Assembly: GCA_035301985.1 (NCBI GenBank)
Contig: DATGTE010000033.1
Coordinates: forward strand, 1-38,514
Direction of reading: 5' to 3'
DNA length: 38,514 bases
Source of the DNA: DASUXY01 sp035301985
GTDB lineage: Bacteria > Bacillota > Bacilli > Bacillales > Amphibacillaceae
Part shown: positions 16,394-24,257 of the stretch, one piece after another
Position numbering within the stretch: position 1 is the stretch's first letter
Layout: every line of letters starts with the position of its first letter
Notes under the pieces: model-generated
The model's database searches: none
What the model was told of the DNA's origin: nothing
Seen by the model: the letters and a program-made list of their open reading frames with translations, nothing else
Position numbers and translations under genes: made by a program

Positions 16394-16422
16394 AATATAG
16401 CAATATGTGAACGAATTGTCAA
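16394..16422 (-). promoter_or_regulatory. Sigma-A promoter of the TAXI-TRAP operon
   Basis: Minus strand TTGACA (16417-16422), 17 bp, TATATT (16394-16399): near-consensus. Start expected near 16387, just before element A. Confidence 0.8.
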
Positions 16423-16569
16423 TTATTTTTGAAAGTTTATGAAAATATTTTTTGCGTGATGTAAGTGATATTGATCATACGTTTGCGGTACTAATCTTTA
16501 CGTTCTGTGATGACTATGAACCGTGTATTGATGCGGTAACTCATGACGCATATCTTCCTAAACGTTTTA
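16423..16569. other. Spacer between divergent TAXI-TRAP and bioY1 promoters
   Basis: AT-rich stretch without coding potential that separates the two back-to-back promoters. No further site was recognised. Confidence 0.5.
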
Positions 16570-16601
16570 TATGTTAACCTATTTAATTAATAGTTGACAT
16601 A
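16570..16601. promoter_or_regulatory. BirA-type biotin operator of bioY1-bioD-bioA
   Basis: ATGTTAACC (16571-16579), 12-bp spacer, AGTTGACAT (16592-16600): an imperfect inverted repeat like the Bacillus BirA box. The right arm contains the -35 TTGACA of the promoter, so BirA-biotinyl-AMP binding would block RNA polymerase. The second biotin unit has the same arms and spacer at 21854-21887. Confidence 0.75.
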
Positions 16602-16622
16602 TGACTTTCCATTCATTACGAT
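16594..16622 (+). promoter_or_regulatory. Sigma-A promoter of bioY1-bioD-bioA
   Basis: TTGACA (16594-16599), 17 bp, TACGAT (16617-16622). The -35 lies inside the right half of the BirA operator. Confidence 0.7.
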
Positions 16623-16663
16623 AGTTTACAAGCCGTTACATTTTTACAAAGAGGAGGTGTGGT

Positions 16664-17254
16664 ATGCAGTATCCGCAGCAAAAAATCTCGGCTGTCGTAT
16701 TAGCATACATTTCCTTGTTCGCTGCTTTGACAGCGCTTGGAGCATTTATGCGCATCCCGATTCCTTACGTCCCGTTTACGCTACAAATTTTATTCGTTTA
16801 TTTAGCGGGGTCGTTAATGGGAAGTCGATTAGGTGGTTTAAGTCAGCTCGTCTATTTAGCCATGGGACTTGTCGGTGTACCGATTTTTACAGAAGGCGGT
16901 GGCCCGATGTACATCTTTAAACCGACGTTCGGATATTTAATTGGATTTATGATTGCGGCTTACGTCATCGGAAAAATCATTGAAAAGCAATCGAATCCGC
17001 AACGACGTCATTTTTATATCGCGCATTTTATCGGGCTATTCATCGTTTATCTGTTCGGAGTCACCTACCTCTATGTTTCACTCAATCTATGGCTCGGCAT
17101 CCCGACATCGGCTAGTCACGTCTTCTTATACGGATTTATATTAGCTATTCCAGGGGATATTGTTCTTTGTATCGTTGCCTCGATCCTTGCTTCACGTTTA
17201 CATCAACGTTTCCCCTTAACGAAAAGATTACGAAAGGATGTACAAGCTGCATGA
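16664..17254 (+). CDS. bioY: BioY biotin transporter S component (first copy)
   Basis: 196 residues with about six membrane helices. BioY hallmarks: IPIPYVPFTLQILFVYLAG, GGPMYIFKPTFGYLIGF and PGDIVLCIVAS near the end. BioY binds biotin (or a precursor) in the membrane, alone or with the shared ECF module; no EcfAT genes are here. GAGGAGGTG precedes the ATG. It leads a bioY-bioD-bioA operon under a BirA operator, and its TGA overlaps the bioD ATG. Because it is paired with bioD/bioA rather than bioB it might favour an early intermediate. Confidence 0.93.
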   Translation: MQYPQQKISAVVLAYISLFAALTALGAFMRIPIPYVPFTLQILFVYLAGSLMGSRLGGLSQLVYLAMGLVGVPIFTEGGGPMYIFKPTFGYLIGFMIAAYVIGKIIEKQSNPQRRHFYIAHFIGLFIVYLFGVTYLYVSLNLWLGIPTSASHVFLYGFILAIPGDIVLCIVASILASRLHQRFPLTKRLRKDVQAA

Positions 17255-17979
17255 ATCATTCATTTTTCATTACCGGTACCGATACAGGAATTGGAAAAAC
17301 ATTCGTAACGAGTTATTTAACGGCCTGGTTACGAAAAAAAGGTGTACAAGCTGTCCCGTATAAACCGATTCAAAGCGGAGGAATGATGAAAGACGGTCAA
17401 CTTCAATCGGAAGATGTCGCCTTTTACAAAGCATTATCCGCACTGCCTTATTCAGATGAGACGCTATGCACGTATTGTTTTGAGGATCCTGTTTCACCGC
17501 ATTTAGCAATGAAACGATCTAACGAAACGATTCATATCCCAACAATTATGAGCCAACTTAAAAAATTGCAAGCCGAAAATGAATTTGTTTTTGTCGAAGG
17601 TGCTGGTGGACTAGCCGTTCCTCTCGTCGATCAAGACGAGGAAACGTATATGATGACTGACTTTATTAAAGATATACAAGTACCACTGCTTATCGTTACA
17701 CAACCGAACCTCGGAAGCATTAATCATACATTAATGACGATTTCGTATGCTCAATCCGAGAACATTTCGGTCGCTGGAATCATCGTCAACCAGATGCCAC
17801 AAACGCCAAATGTGATGCAGCAAGATAATGTCGATATGATTGAAAAGATAGGCAAAATTCCGATTGTCGGCATGATTCCACCCATCGAGGAACCGCTTAT
17901 TCAAAACAGTAATGACTATATGGAATCACACTTACACGACGTTCATTTATCGGCATTTTTTGAAAAATTAAACAAGTAA
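17251..17979 (+). CDS. bioD: Dethiobiotin synthetase
   Basis: 242 residues. Closes the ureido ring of dethiobiotin from 7,8-diaminopelargonate, CO2 and ATP. The P-loop GTDTGIGKT (residues 9-17), KPIQSGG (about 46) and FVEGAGGLAVPL (about 113) are the standard BioD motifs. The start is the ATG overlapping the bioY stop (ATGA), not the longer in-frame upstream reading, because the P-loop must lie near the N-terminus; AAAGGATG serves as ribosome binding site. Co-transcribed with bioA 21 bp further on. Confidence 0.96.
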   Translation: MNHSFFITGTDTGIGKTFVTSYLTAWLRKKGVQAVPYKPIQSGGMMKDGQLQSEDVAFYKALSALPYSDETLCTYCFEDPVSPHLAMKRSNETIHIPTIMSQLKKLQAENEFVFVEGAGGLAVPLVDQDEETYMMTDFIKDIQVPLLIVTQPNLGSINHTLMTISYAQSENISVAGIIVNQMPQTPNVMQQDNVDMIEKIGKIPIVGMIPPIEEPLIQNSNDYMESHLHDVHLSAFFEKLNK

Positions 17980-18000
17980 TGAGTAGGAGGATGAACGGAA

Positions 18001-19374
18001 ATGGATATTCAACAATTAGAAAAATGGGATAAAGAATATGTATGGCACCCTTTCACACAAATGAAACAATATCGAAGGGAAAAGCCGCTCATCATCGAAC
18101 GAGGAGAAGGGCACTATTTAATCGACGTGGAAGGAAATAAATATTTAGACGGGTACTCATCATTATGGGTAAACATCCATGGCCATGCCCACCCGAAGTT
18201 AAACGAAGCGATTAAACAGCAAATTGATAAAATTTCTCACTCGACGTTGTTAGGAGCTGCAAACGTCCCTTCCATATTATTAGCGAAAAAGCTCGTCGAC
18301 ATTACCCCTGAAGGTTTGACGAAAGTTTTTTATTCTGATTCTGGTTCAACATCCGTTGAAATCGCCTTAAAAATGGCTTATTTATATTGGAAATTAACCG
18401 ACCCGATTCAATATGAGCATAAAAATAAATACATTTCTTTACAAAAAGCCTACCACGGGGACACCATCGGTTCGGTCAGTGTTGGTGGTGTTGAAACGTT
18501 TCATAAAATATTTGAACCAATTTTAATTGACCGGATTGAGACACCGACACCATATACATATCGCATGCCTGGCGTGAATAGTGAAGAAGAAGCAAAAGAA
18601 CAATGTTTACAAGCATTGGAAAATGTATTACAACAACGACATGATGAAGTAGCAGCCCTCATTATCGAACCGCTCATGCAAGGAGCAGCAGGCATGATTT
18701 CTCATCCGGACGGATTTTTAAAAGGGGTACGCGAACTATGCACGAAGTACAACGTCCTCATGATCGCCGATGAAGTCGCGGTCGGATTTGGCCGAACGGG
18801 AACGATGTTTGCTTGTGAGCGAGAAAATGTTTCACCAGACTTTTTATGTATGGCAAAAGGAATTACCGGAGGATACGTTCCTCTAGCAGCGACGATGACG
18901 ACTGAAAAAGTGTTCGAAGCATTTCTCGGCGAACCTGATGAAATGAAAACATTTTTCCATGGGCACTCGTATACCGGTAACCAAGTTGGCTGTGCAGTTG
19001 CTTTAGAGAACATTAAATTGTTTGAAAGCGAGCAAATTATTCCGAAGCTGCAAAATAAAATTAAACTCTTTGAACAACAATTAGAGAGATTTACTCAGTT
19101 ACCAAACGTCGGCGATATCCGTCAACAAGGAATGATGATCGGGATTGAACTCGTCAAAGACCGAGAGACGAAAGAACCTTTCCCAGAAGAGTGGCAAGTT
19201 GAACACGAAATAATCCTAGAAGCGCGGAAAAATGGTGTCATCATCCGTCAAATTGGTGCGGTAATCATCCTACTCCCGCCCCTAACCATTCACGAAGATG
19301 AATTACGCACCTTACTAAACGTCACATACGAAGCGATTCAAACCGTCACAGAACGAATTACTCAAAAACAGTAA
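18001..19374 (+). CDS. bioA: 7,8-diaminopelargonate aminotransferase (BioA/BioK)
   Basis: 457 residues, PLP fold-type I, class III aminotransferase. Converts KAPA to DAPA, the substrate of BioD. Seen: YVWHPFTQMKQY near the N-terminus (typical of BioA), YSDSGSTSVEIALKMA, IADEVAVGFGRTG, and the PLP lysine in MAKGITGGYVPL (K286). Bacillus enzymes of this type may use lysine (BioK) rather than S-adenosylmethionine as amino donor; the sequence alone does not tell me which. AGGAGG precedes the ATG. Last gene of the operon; terminator at 19386-19419. Confidence 0.95.
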   Translation: MDIQQLEKWDKEYVWHPFTQMKQYRREKPLIIERGEGHYLIDVEGNKYLDGYSSLWVNIHGHAHPKLNEAIKQQIDKISHSTLLGAANVPSILLAKKLVDITPEGLTKVFYSDSGSTSVEIALKMAYLYWKLTDPIQYEHKNKYISLQKAYHGDTIGSVSVGGVETFHKIFEPILIDRIETPTPYTYRMPGVNSEEEAKEQCLQALENVLQQRHDEVAALIIEPLMQGAAGMISHPDGFLKGVRELCTKYNVLMIADEVAVGFGRTGTMFACERENVSPDFLCMAKGITGGYVPLAATMTTEKVFEAFLGEPDEMKTFFHGHSYTGNQVGCAVALENIKLFESEQIIPKLQNKIKLFEQQLERFTQLPNVGDIRQQGMMIGIELVKDRETKEPFPEEWQVEHEIILEARKNGVIIRQIGAVIILLPPLTIHEDELRTLLNVTYEAIQTVTERITQKQ

Positions 19375-19385
19375 AACGAAAAATC

Positions 19386-19419
19386 CGAATGGGTGCCATA
19401 ATGCGCCCATTCGTTTTTT
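19386..19419 (+). terminator. Intrinsic terminator of bioY1-bioD-bioA
   Basis: CGAATGGG and CCCATTCG form an 8-bp stem, followed by TTTTTT. Confidence 0.9.
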
Positions 19420-19524
19420 ATGTTCTCTTTAAAGCATAATATTTGCCTAGCCGTTACATACGAAATAACGGTATTTGTGAGAAGGAGTGACTCTGAATAA
19501 TAGAAGAAAGACTACTTCATACAA

Positions 19525-19611
19525 ATGACGAGTGCATTGGATCCGACCTTATATGATCAGATCATGCACATGATTGAACAAATTGCCAAACGACTGGTAA
19601 AGACAATGTAA
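19525..19611 (+). CDS. Possible very small protein (28 aa)
   Basis: ATG to TAA gives MTSALDPTLYDQIMHMIEQI followed by AKRLVKTM, an amphipathic-looking peptide. A GTG with GAAGGAG at 19487 opens a 13-codon ORF (basic, NNRRK) whose TGA overlaps this ATG. The two could be a coupled pair or one small gene broken by a frameshift. No family recognised; low confidence. Confidence 0.3.
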   Translation: MTSALDPTLYDQIMHMIEQIAKRLVKTM

Positions 19612-19698
19612 ATGAAGATTAGACCCTCCTGGCACCATACGCTTATCAATAATTTTTTCATTTGTGGCCACACTACAAATGATAGGAGGAATGATCGA

Positions 19699-19866
19699 AT
19701 GGATCAGAACAATCGCAAACAACAATTACCTAAAAACGCTTCCGCTCCAGGAATTGATGAAGAAGACGCTTATGGTAAAAAAGCAACCCCAACTGATATT
19801 GAAAAGGATGAATCAACAACAGTTACAAGACTTGTTTATGATGAATATGATGCAAGTAAAAAGTAA
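19699..19866 (+). CDS. Small acidic hydrophilic protein (55 aa)
   Basis: 55 residues, rich in D, E, K, T and N, with no membrane segment or cysteine; probably unstructured. A TAGGAGG site 9 nt upstream and an independent position between two terminated units argue for real expression. The C-terminus TRLVYDEYDASKK is the most distinctive part. I do not recognise a characterised family. Confidence 0.6.
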   Translation: MDQNNRKQQLPKNASAPGIDEEDAYGKKATPTDIEKDESTTVTRLVYDEYDASKK

Positions 19867-20111
19867 TCAGCGAAAGATTCATTCAAGGGAGTGAAGAGCT
19901 GAACTATACGAACGTCGTCTCTTCACGATCCGTACAGGAAAAGGTCTAAAGGTAGCAACACGCTCATTTCCTTTCTCACTCTCTACTCATACAGGCAATC
20001 GTTTATTGATCGATCGTATTTTGTATCCTATAAACTTCTCGCACGGATCTTCAGTTGTCTTTCACATTCGTCAGCTCGTTTGTTATAAAAGGCCTGTCTC
20101 TTTTTCCAAGA
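19867..20111. other. Intergenic region with one inverted repeat
   Basis: Contains GTGAAGAG (19891-19898) and CTCTTCAC (19919-19926), an 8-bp stem just after the 55-aa gene that lacks a T tract and may be a weak terminator. No gene supported otherwise. Confidence 0.5.
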
Positions 20112-20144
20112 CAAAAAAGACTGCCCATTCTTTCAGGCAGTCTT
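20112..20144 (-). terminator. Intrinsic terminator of bioY2-bioB
   Basis: Minus strand AAGACTGCC (20144-20136) pairs with GGCAGTCTT (20125-20117) and is followed by TTTTG. Confidence 0.88.
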
Positions 20145-20205
20145 CATCAAATGAAAGGTTTATTTATTTTAAAGATTTTCTTGGGAAAAATCTTTAATGC
20201 ACATT

Positions 20206-21198
20206 TTACACAGGCATTTCTTCGGGTGAATAATCAACTTCAAATCCTAAATCTTCAAGCATCTGATGGTCTTTTGTCCCTTCTCGACCAGCAGTTGTCA
20301 AATAGTCGCCGATGAAAATCGAGTTAGCGGCATATAGTCCTAGAGGTTGTAGTGTACGTAAATTAACTTCACGTCCTCCAGATATGCGAATTTCCTTCGT
20401 CGGGTTCATAAATCGAAATAAAGCAAGCACTTTCAAGCAGTACATCGGCGTCAGTTCATTCGTACCTTCTAGCTTTGTTCCCTCGATTGGATTTAAAAAG
20501 TTGACAGGAATCGAATCGGCATCTAATTCCTTCAACGATTGAGCCATGTGGACAACATCCATTTGCGTCTCTTTCATACCGACAATGACACCCGAGCATG
20601 GTGAAATACCCACTTCTTTTGCTTTATTGACCGTAGAAACGCGATCTTGATACGTATGGCTCGTCGTTATGTTATCATGGTGATTTTCTGATGTATTCAA
20701 GTTGTGGTTATAACGGTCAACACCCGCTTCTTTTAATTTTTCCGCTTGTCCTGGTTTCAAGATACCGAGACACGCACAAATCTTTAAGTCATACTTTTGT
20801 TTAATTTCTTTCACTGCAGAAGTGACCGTGTTTAACTCTCTGTCGGTTGGGCCACGTCCACTCGCTACAATACAATATGTACCTGAATTTAAGCGATGCG
20901 CGTTTTCAGCGCCTTTGACAATGGAGTCTTTATCCATCATTCGATATTTTTCAATCGGCGCTGTCGAGTCCCGTGATTGGGAACAATATCCACAGTTTTC
21001 TGAACAAGCGCCGGACTTCGTATTAATGATCATGTTCAGTTTTACTTTGTTCCCGTAATAATGCTTTCGTATCGTATAAGCACTATCCAATAACTGTAAT
21101 ATTTCCTCATCTGGGCAATTAAGAATGGCTAACGCTTCTTCTTCATTGAGTTCATATCCATCGAGAACTTGTTCGGCTAAATGATTCCAATGATTCAT
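20206..21198 (-). CDS. bioB: Biotin synthase
   Basis: 330 residues, radical SAM enzyme inserting sulfur into dethiobiotin. The CxxxCxxC motif for the 4Fe-4S cluster is CSENCGYC (C65, C69, C72); YNHNLNTSE, PVNFLNPIEGT and SGGREVNLR follow, as in BioB, the last holding the arginine that binds the auxiliary 2Fe-2S cluster. AGGAGG precedes the ATG. It lies 45 bp downstream of a second bioY on the same strand, in one BirA-controlled unit. BioF and the pimelate genes (bioW, bioI, bioC, bioH) are absent from the window. Confidence 0.97.
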   Translation of the reverse strand: MNHWNHLAEQVLDGYELNEEEALAILNCPDEEILQLLDSAYTIRKHYYGNKVKLNMIINTKSGACSENCGYCSQSRDSTAPIEKYRMMDKDSIVKGAENAHRLNSGTYCIVASGRGPTDRELNTVTSAVKEIKQKYDLKICACLGILKPGQAEKLKEAGVDRYNHNLNTSENHHDNITTSHTYQDRVSTVNKAKEVGISPCSGVIVGMKETQMDVVHMAQSLKELDADSIPVNFLNPIEGTKLEGTNELTPMYCLKVLALFRFMNPTKEIRISGGREVNLRTLQPLGLYAANSIFIGDYLTTAGREGTKDHQMLEDLGFEVDYSPEEMPV

Positions 21199-21243
21199 TC
21201 TATTCCTCCTAAAAAAAATATTCTTGATTTTTTTACTGCATCA

Positions 21244-21840
21244 TTAAGCTACTTGTTGTTGGCTCGTTTTTGAAGGTAAAGGGATGATTCGTTTTAAGCG
21301 GAAGGCAAACATCCCAGCTAATACGGTGATCACGATATCCTTCGGCAGAGGTACCATCATCCACATCCAAGCGAGCTTATATGAAAACCCTTCTGGAGCA
21401 TTAAACCAAAAGATATACGCCGCATACATCCAATGTGTACCAATGATGTAGTTTAGTGCCATTGCTACTAAAGCGGCTACGATGTACATCGAAAAGCTTT
21501 GTTTCCTTTCCACCAGTTTCCCAGCTACATAAGCAATTAAAATGAATGATACAATAAATCCAAATGTAGGTGATAGAAGCATGGATATGCCACCTTTAAA
21601 TTGAGCAAACACAGGTACACCGGCTAGTCCCAACATCATGTACACAAACATCGTAAATGCCCCTAGTCGACTACCAAGGATTAAACCTGATAAGATCGCA
21701 AAAAATGTTTGCAACGTAATCGGTACACCACCGATGACCATAAATGGTAAAATAGACGTAATATTCGCCCCAATGGCTGTCAATGCAACAAATAGTCCTC
21801 CGAGAACCATATTTCGGGGTGTAAATGTTCGGTGTTTCAT
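21244..21840 (-). CDS. bioY: BioY biotin transporter S component (second copy)
   Basis: 198 residues, six hydrophobic helices. BioY pattern: GGVPITLQTFFAILSGLILG, LLSPTFGFIVSFILIAY and PLPKDIVITVLAG. Differs clearly from the first copy (16664-17254), for example ILPFMVIGG replaces the IPIPYVP entry motif, so they are not a recent duplication. GGGAGG lies before the ATG. First gene of the bioY2-bioB unit under a BirA operator. Being linked to bioB, it could supply biotin or dethiobiotin; specificity is unproven. Confidence 0.93.
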   Translation of the reverse strand: MKHRTFTPRNMVLGGLFVALTAIGANITSILPFMVIGGVPITLQTFFAILSGLILGSRLGAFTMFVYMMLGLAGVPVFAQFKGGISMLLSPTFGFIVSFILIAYVAGKLVERKQSFSMYIVAALVAMALNYIIGTHWMYAAYIFWFNAPEGFSYKLAWMWMMVPLPKDIVITVLAGMFAFRLKRIIPLPSKTSQQQVA

Positions 21841-21853
21841 GTTGTAACCTCCC

Positions 21854-21887
21854 TATGTTAACCTTATAATTATTTGGTTAACGTATA
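21854..21887. promoter_or_regulatory. BirA-type biotin operator of bioY2-bioB
   Basis: ATGTTAACC (21855-21863), 12-bp spacer, GGTTAACGT (21876-21884), a near-perfect inverted repeat with GTTAACC arms. On the minus strand a promoter TTGCCT-17 bp-TACTAT ends against its edge, so BirA binding would block initiation. Same arms and spacer as the operator at 16570-16601. Confidence 0.82.
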
Positions 21888-22125
21888 GTAAAATTACCAT
21901 AGGTTACAGGCAATTGTCAATATGTAATCGTGAGTATTTTCGATCTATGTATTTTCTAACTGTTTGCAAATAGCTTTATGACAGAGCTTGTTGCACATCT
22001 ACATCGATGTATATTTCGCTTTACCAACGTCCAAAATAGGTTTACATATTCAGTGAAAAAATGGAAAATATAAAAAACTTCGCTCATTACTTCGTTACAA
22101 AAACACATTTCTTGACCATATGTAT
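21888..22125. other. Intergenic region upstream of bioY2
   Basis: Holds the bioY2 promoter elements next to the BirA box. A 68-codon minus-strand reading at 21956-22162 has no ribosome binding site and coding-unlike composition and is not called. Confidence 0.4.
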
Positions 22126-22164
22126 TGAAAAACAAGAGATTGACTGTGTAGACACTCGTCAATC
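22126..22164 (-). terminator. Intrinsic terminator after hyuB
   Basis: Minus strand GATTGAC (22164-22158) pairs with GTCAATC (22144-22138) and is followed by TCTTGTTTTTC. A second palindrome, CAATCTATT/AATAGATTG at 22188-22221, lies between it and the hyuB stop and may help. Confidence 0.7.
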
Positions 22165-22244
22165 CCTTGTAAACCTCTAATTCAAAGCAATCTATTACGT
22201 CTTCATGAGTTCAATAGATTGTCGTTTTATGATGTTTTAAGATG

Positions 22245-24257
22245 TTACATGTGCGCCTTCGTAGCACTTAAAGTGGTTGATGTGTTATCGTCCGACTCAT
22301 CCCAATGTGCTGCAGATCTCTTTAACAGGGATTCGCGGAACTGTTCGGTTGATTTTTTCAACACTTTATTCGTCGCATCATCCATGATGACACCATATTG
22401 ACGCAAGACGTCTAAACGATCAATCTTACCTTCGTCAAACAGCTGTTGAACTTCGTCGACATCGGTTTGTAGCCATTGTTTACGGTTTCTGCGGATATAT
22501 TCGCGCGTTTCGATCGTTTTTTCTGCATCGATTTCGTAGTGGTCGATATCGGCATCGATTTCATTGATGACGACTCCGTAATCTTTCTTCGCCCGCTCGA
22601 TTGAAACATATTCGTCAATGACATCTTCTAATACAGCTTCAGGTGAACGTTTCAACGGATCCCCTAAACCGCCACCACCTGCTGAAGGACGAGTAAAGGA
22701 ATCCCCTTCTTTCACCTTTACATTGGAAAAGAACGCACCTAAAAACTGTTCATCTTCTGTCCCTGGGTTGAGCCAGTTGCCGTGAGGAATCGATGGAAGT
22801 CCACCATAAATTCCCCATGTTACAGAGCGGGAACGGTCACAACATACAGACATTACCGTATCACTAACATCCGTTAAGGTTCCGCCCTTTTCTACTCCAC
22901 ATCCACCGCGATACTCTCCTGGACCGCCTGAATCAGTGATAATTTCATGTTTAGACGTCACAACAGGAGTAAGTCTTTCTTGTCCTTCACACGGTTGTAC
23001 ACTTAACCCTGCCCCAAAAACGGGTGACATCGTGTTGGCACCATCGCGATCAACTCTACCTCCATGTCCGCCTGCCATCCAGTCATACCACATGAAAAAA
23101 TCATCATAACGATTACGTTGGTCCCAACCTCCGATGAGCAAATACTCTAAGTTAAACGAACATGCTAAGGCTCGTTCAGGCATCACATACGACCACAATT
23201 CAAAGCAAGCGTTCATAATTTTTTCATAGGAACCCGAACAAAATCCAGCAACAGGAGCCGGCCATTTCGCATTGACGACTGTATCTTCGGGAAGATTCGC
23301 CTCAATGACACGATAAAAACCTGAATTTAATGGCGTATCCGGGAAAAATGTTTTCGTTCCGGCGTATAATCCCGAAAGTGACGCGCCATAGGAAGCGTTT
23401 AAAAAGCAACTAACTGTTGAATGTGTACCCTCTAAGTCATAATAGATTTGGTCATCATCGATGGTCATCTTCACTTTAATCGGAATGAGCCCATCCCCAA
23501 GCTCAGGGTCCATATCTAAGTAATCAACCGTCTCCCACGTTCCATTCGGAAGTTCTTTTAAACGAGCTCTCGCTAATCTTTCAACATAATCTTGAGATTC
23601 TTCAAAGGCAATTAAAACGGTATCAATTCCATATTTATCAACGAGCCTCATCAATTCCTCTTCCGCTACTTTTGTTGCTTCGGCTTGTGCGCGAAGGTCT
23701 CCTAACCGCTCTTCGGGTACGCGCATGTTCGATACGAGTAAATTAACCGTATCGGCTTGATATTCACCCTTACTCCACACCCGCACAGGCGGAATCCGCA
23801 TTCCTTCTCCATATAGGTCTTTCGCTCCGACATCAAACGAGCCCGGAACCGATCCTCCCATATCGGACCAATGTCCATTCGATTGCATAAAAGCAATGAG
23901 ACGATCTTCATAAAAAACCGGTCGGATGACGCGGACATCATTGAAATGTGTCCCGCCTCGATAAGGGTCATTCACAAGGAAGACATCTCCCGGATGGATA
24001 TCGTCTTTAAAATCTTCGATCACTGCTTTTGCCGTTAAATGTAAAGTTCCGACATGAACCGCAATATCTTGGGTTCCTTGCATCACCGTATTCCCTTCGG
24101 CGTCACATAAAGCCGAGCTAAAGTCACGATTATAAATGACAAACGAATAACACGTACGTAAAATTTGTTCGGACATTTGATCGACAAGATTAATAAACCC
24201 ATTTTTCAATACTTCAAATGTTACAGGGTCAAGTTTACTCTCAAACACTTTTTCCAT
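22245..24257 (-). CDS. hyuB: Hydantoinase B / oxoprolinase family subunit
   Basis: 670 residues; the HyuB domain fills most of it (DPVTFEVLKNGFINLVDQM at the start, VNDPYRGGTHFNDV, QSNGHWSDMGG, SGGPGEYRGGCGVEKGGTL). The last 100 residues are a charged helical tail longer than in short HyuB proteins. With HyuA it forms an ATP-dependent enzyme opening hydantoin- or lactam-type rings (5-oxoproline, N-methylhydantoin), or carboxylating ketones in related complexes. Its ATG lies inside the end of hyuA (17-bp overlap), so the two are translationally coupled. Exact substrate not determinable here. Confidence 0.92.
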   Translation of the reverse strand: MEKVFESKLDPVTFEVLKNGFINLVDQMSEQILRTCYSFVIYNRDFSSALCDAEGNTVMQGTQDIAVHVGTLHLTAKAVIEDFKDDIHPGDVFLVNDPYRGGTHFNDVRVIRPVFYEDRLIAFMQSNGHWSDMGGSVPGSFDVGAKDLYGEGMRIPPVRVWSKGEYQADTVNLLVSNMRVPEERLGDLRAQAEATKVAEEELMRLVDKYGIDTVLIAFEESQDYVERLARARLKELPNGTWETVDYLDMDPELGDGLIPIKVKMTIDDDQIYYDLEGTHSTVSCFLNASYGASLSGLYAGTKTFFPDTPLNSGFYRVIEANLPEDTVVNAKWPAPVAGFCSGSYEKIMNACFELWSYVMPERALACSFNLEYLLIGGWDQRNRYDDFFMWYDWMAGGHGGRVDRDGANTMSPVFGAGLSVQPCEGQERLTPVVTSKHEIITDSGGPGEYRGGCGVEKGGTLTDVSDTVMSVCCDRSRSVTWGIYGGLPSIPHGNWLNPGTEDEQFLGAFFSNVKVKEGDSFTRPSAGGGGLGDPLKRSPEAVLEDVIDEYVSIERAKKDYGVVINEIDADIDHYEIDAEKTIETREYIRRNRKQWLQTDVDEVQQLFDEGKIDRLDVLRQYGVIMDDATNKVLKKSTEQFRESLLKRSAAHWDESDDNTSTTLSATKAHM

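Noticed and set aside
16594..16920. 108-codon plus-strand reading at the start of bioY1
   Set aside because: Out of frame with bioY and begins inside the promoter.
21956..22162. 68-codon minus-strand reading
   Set aside because: No ribosome binding site, overlaps a terminator hairpin, and has an unlikely amino acid mix.
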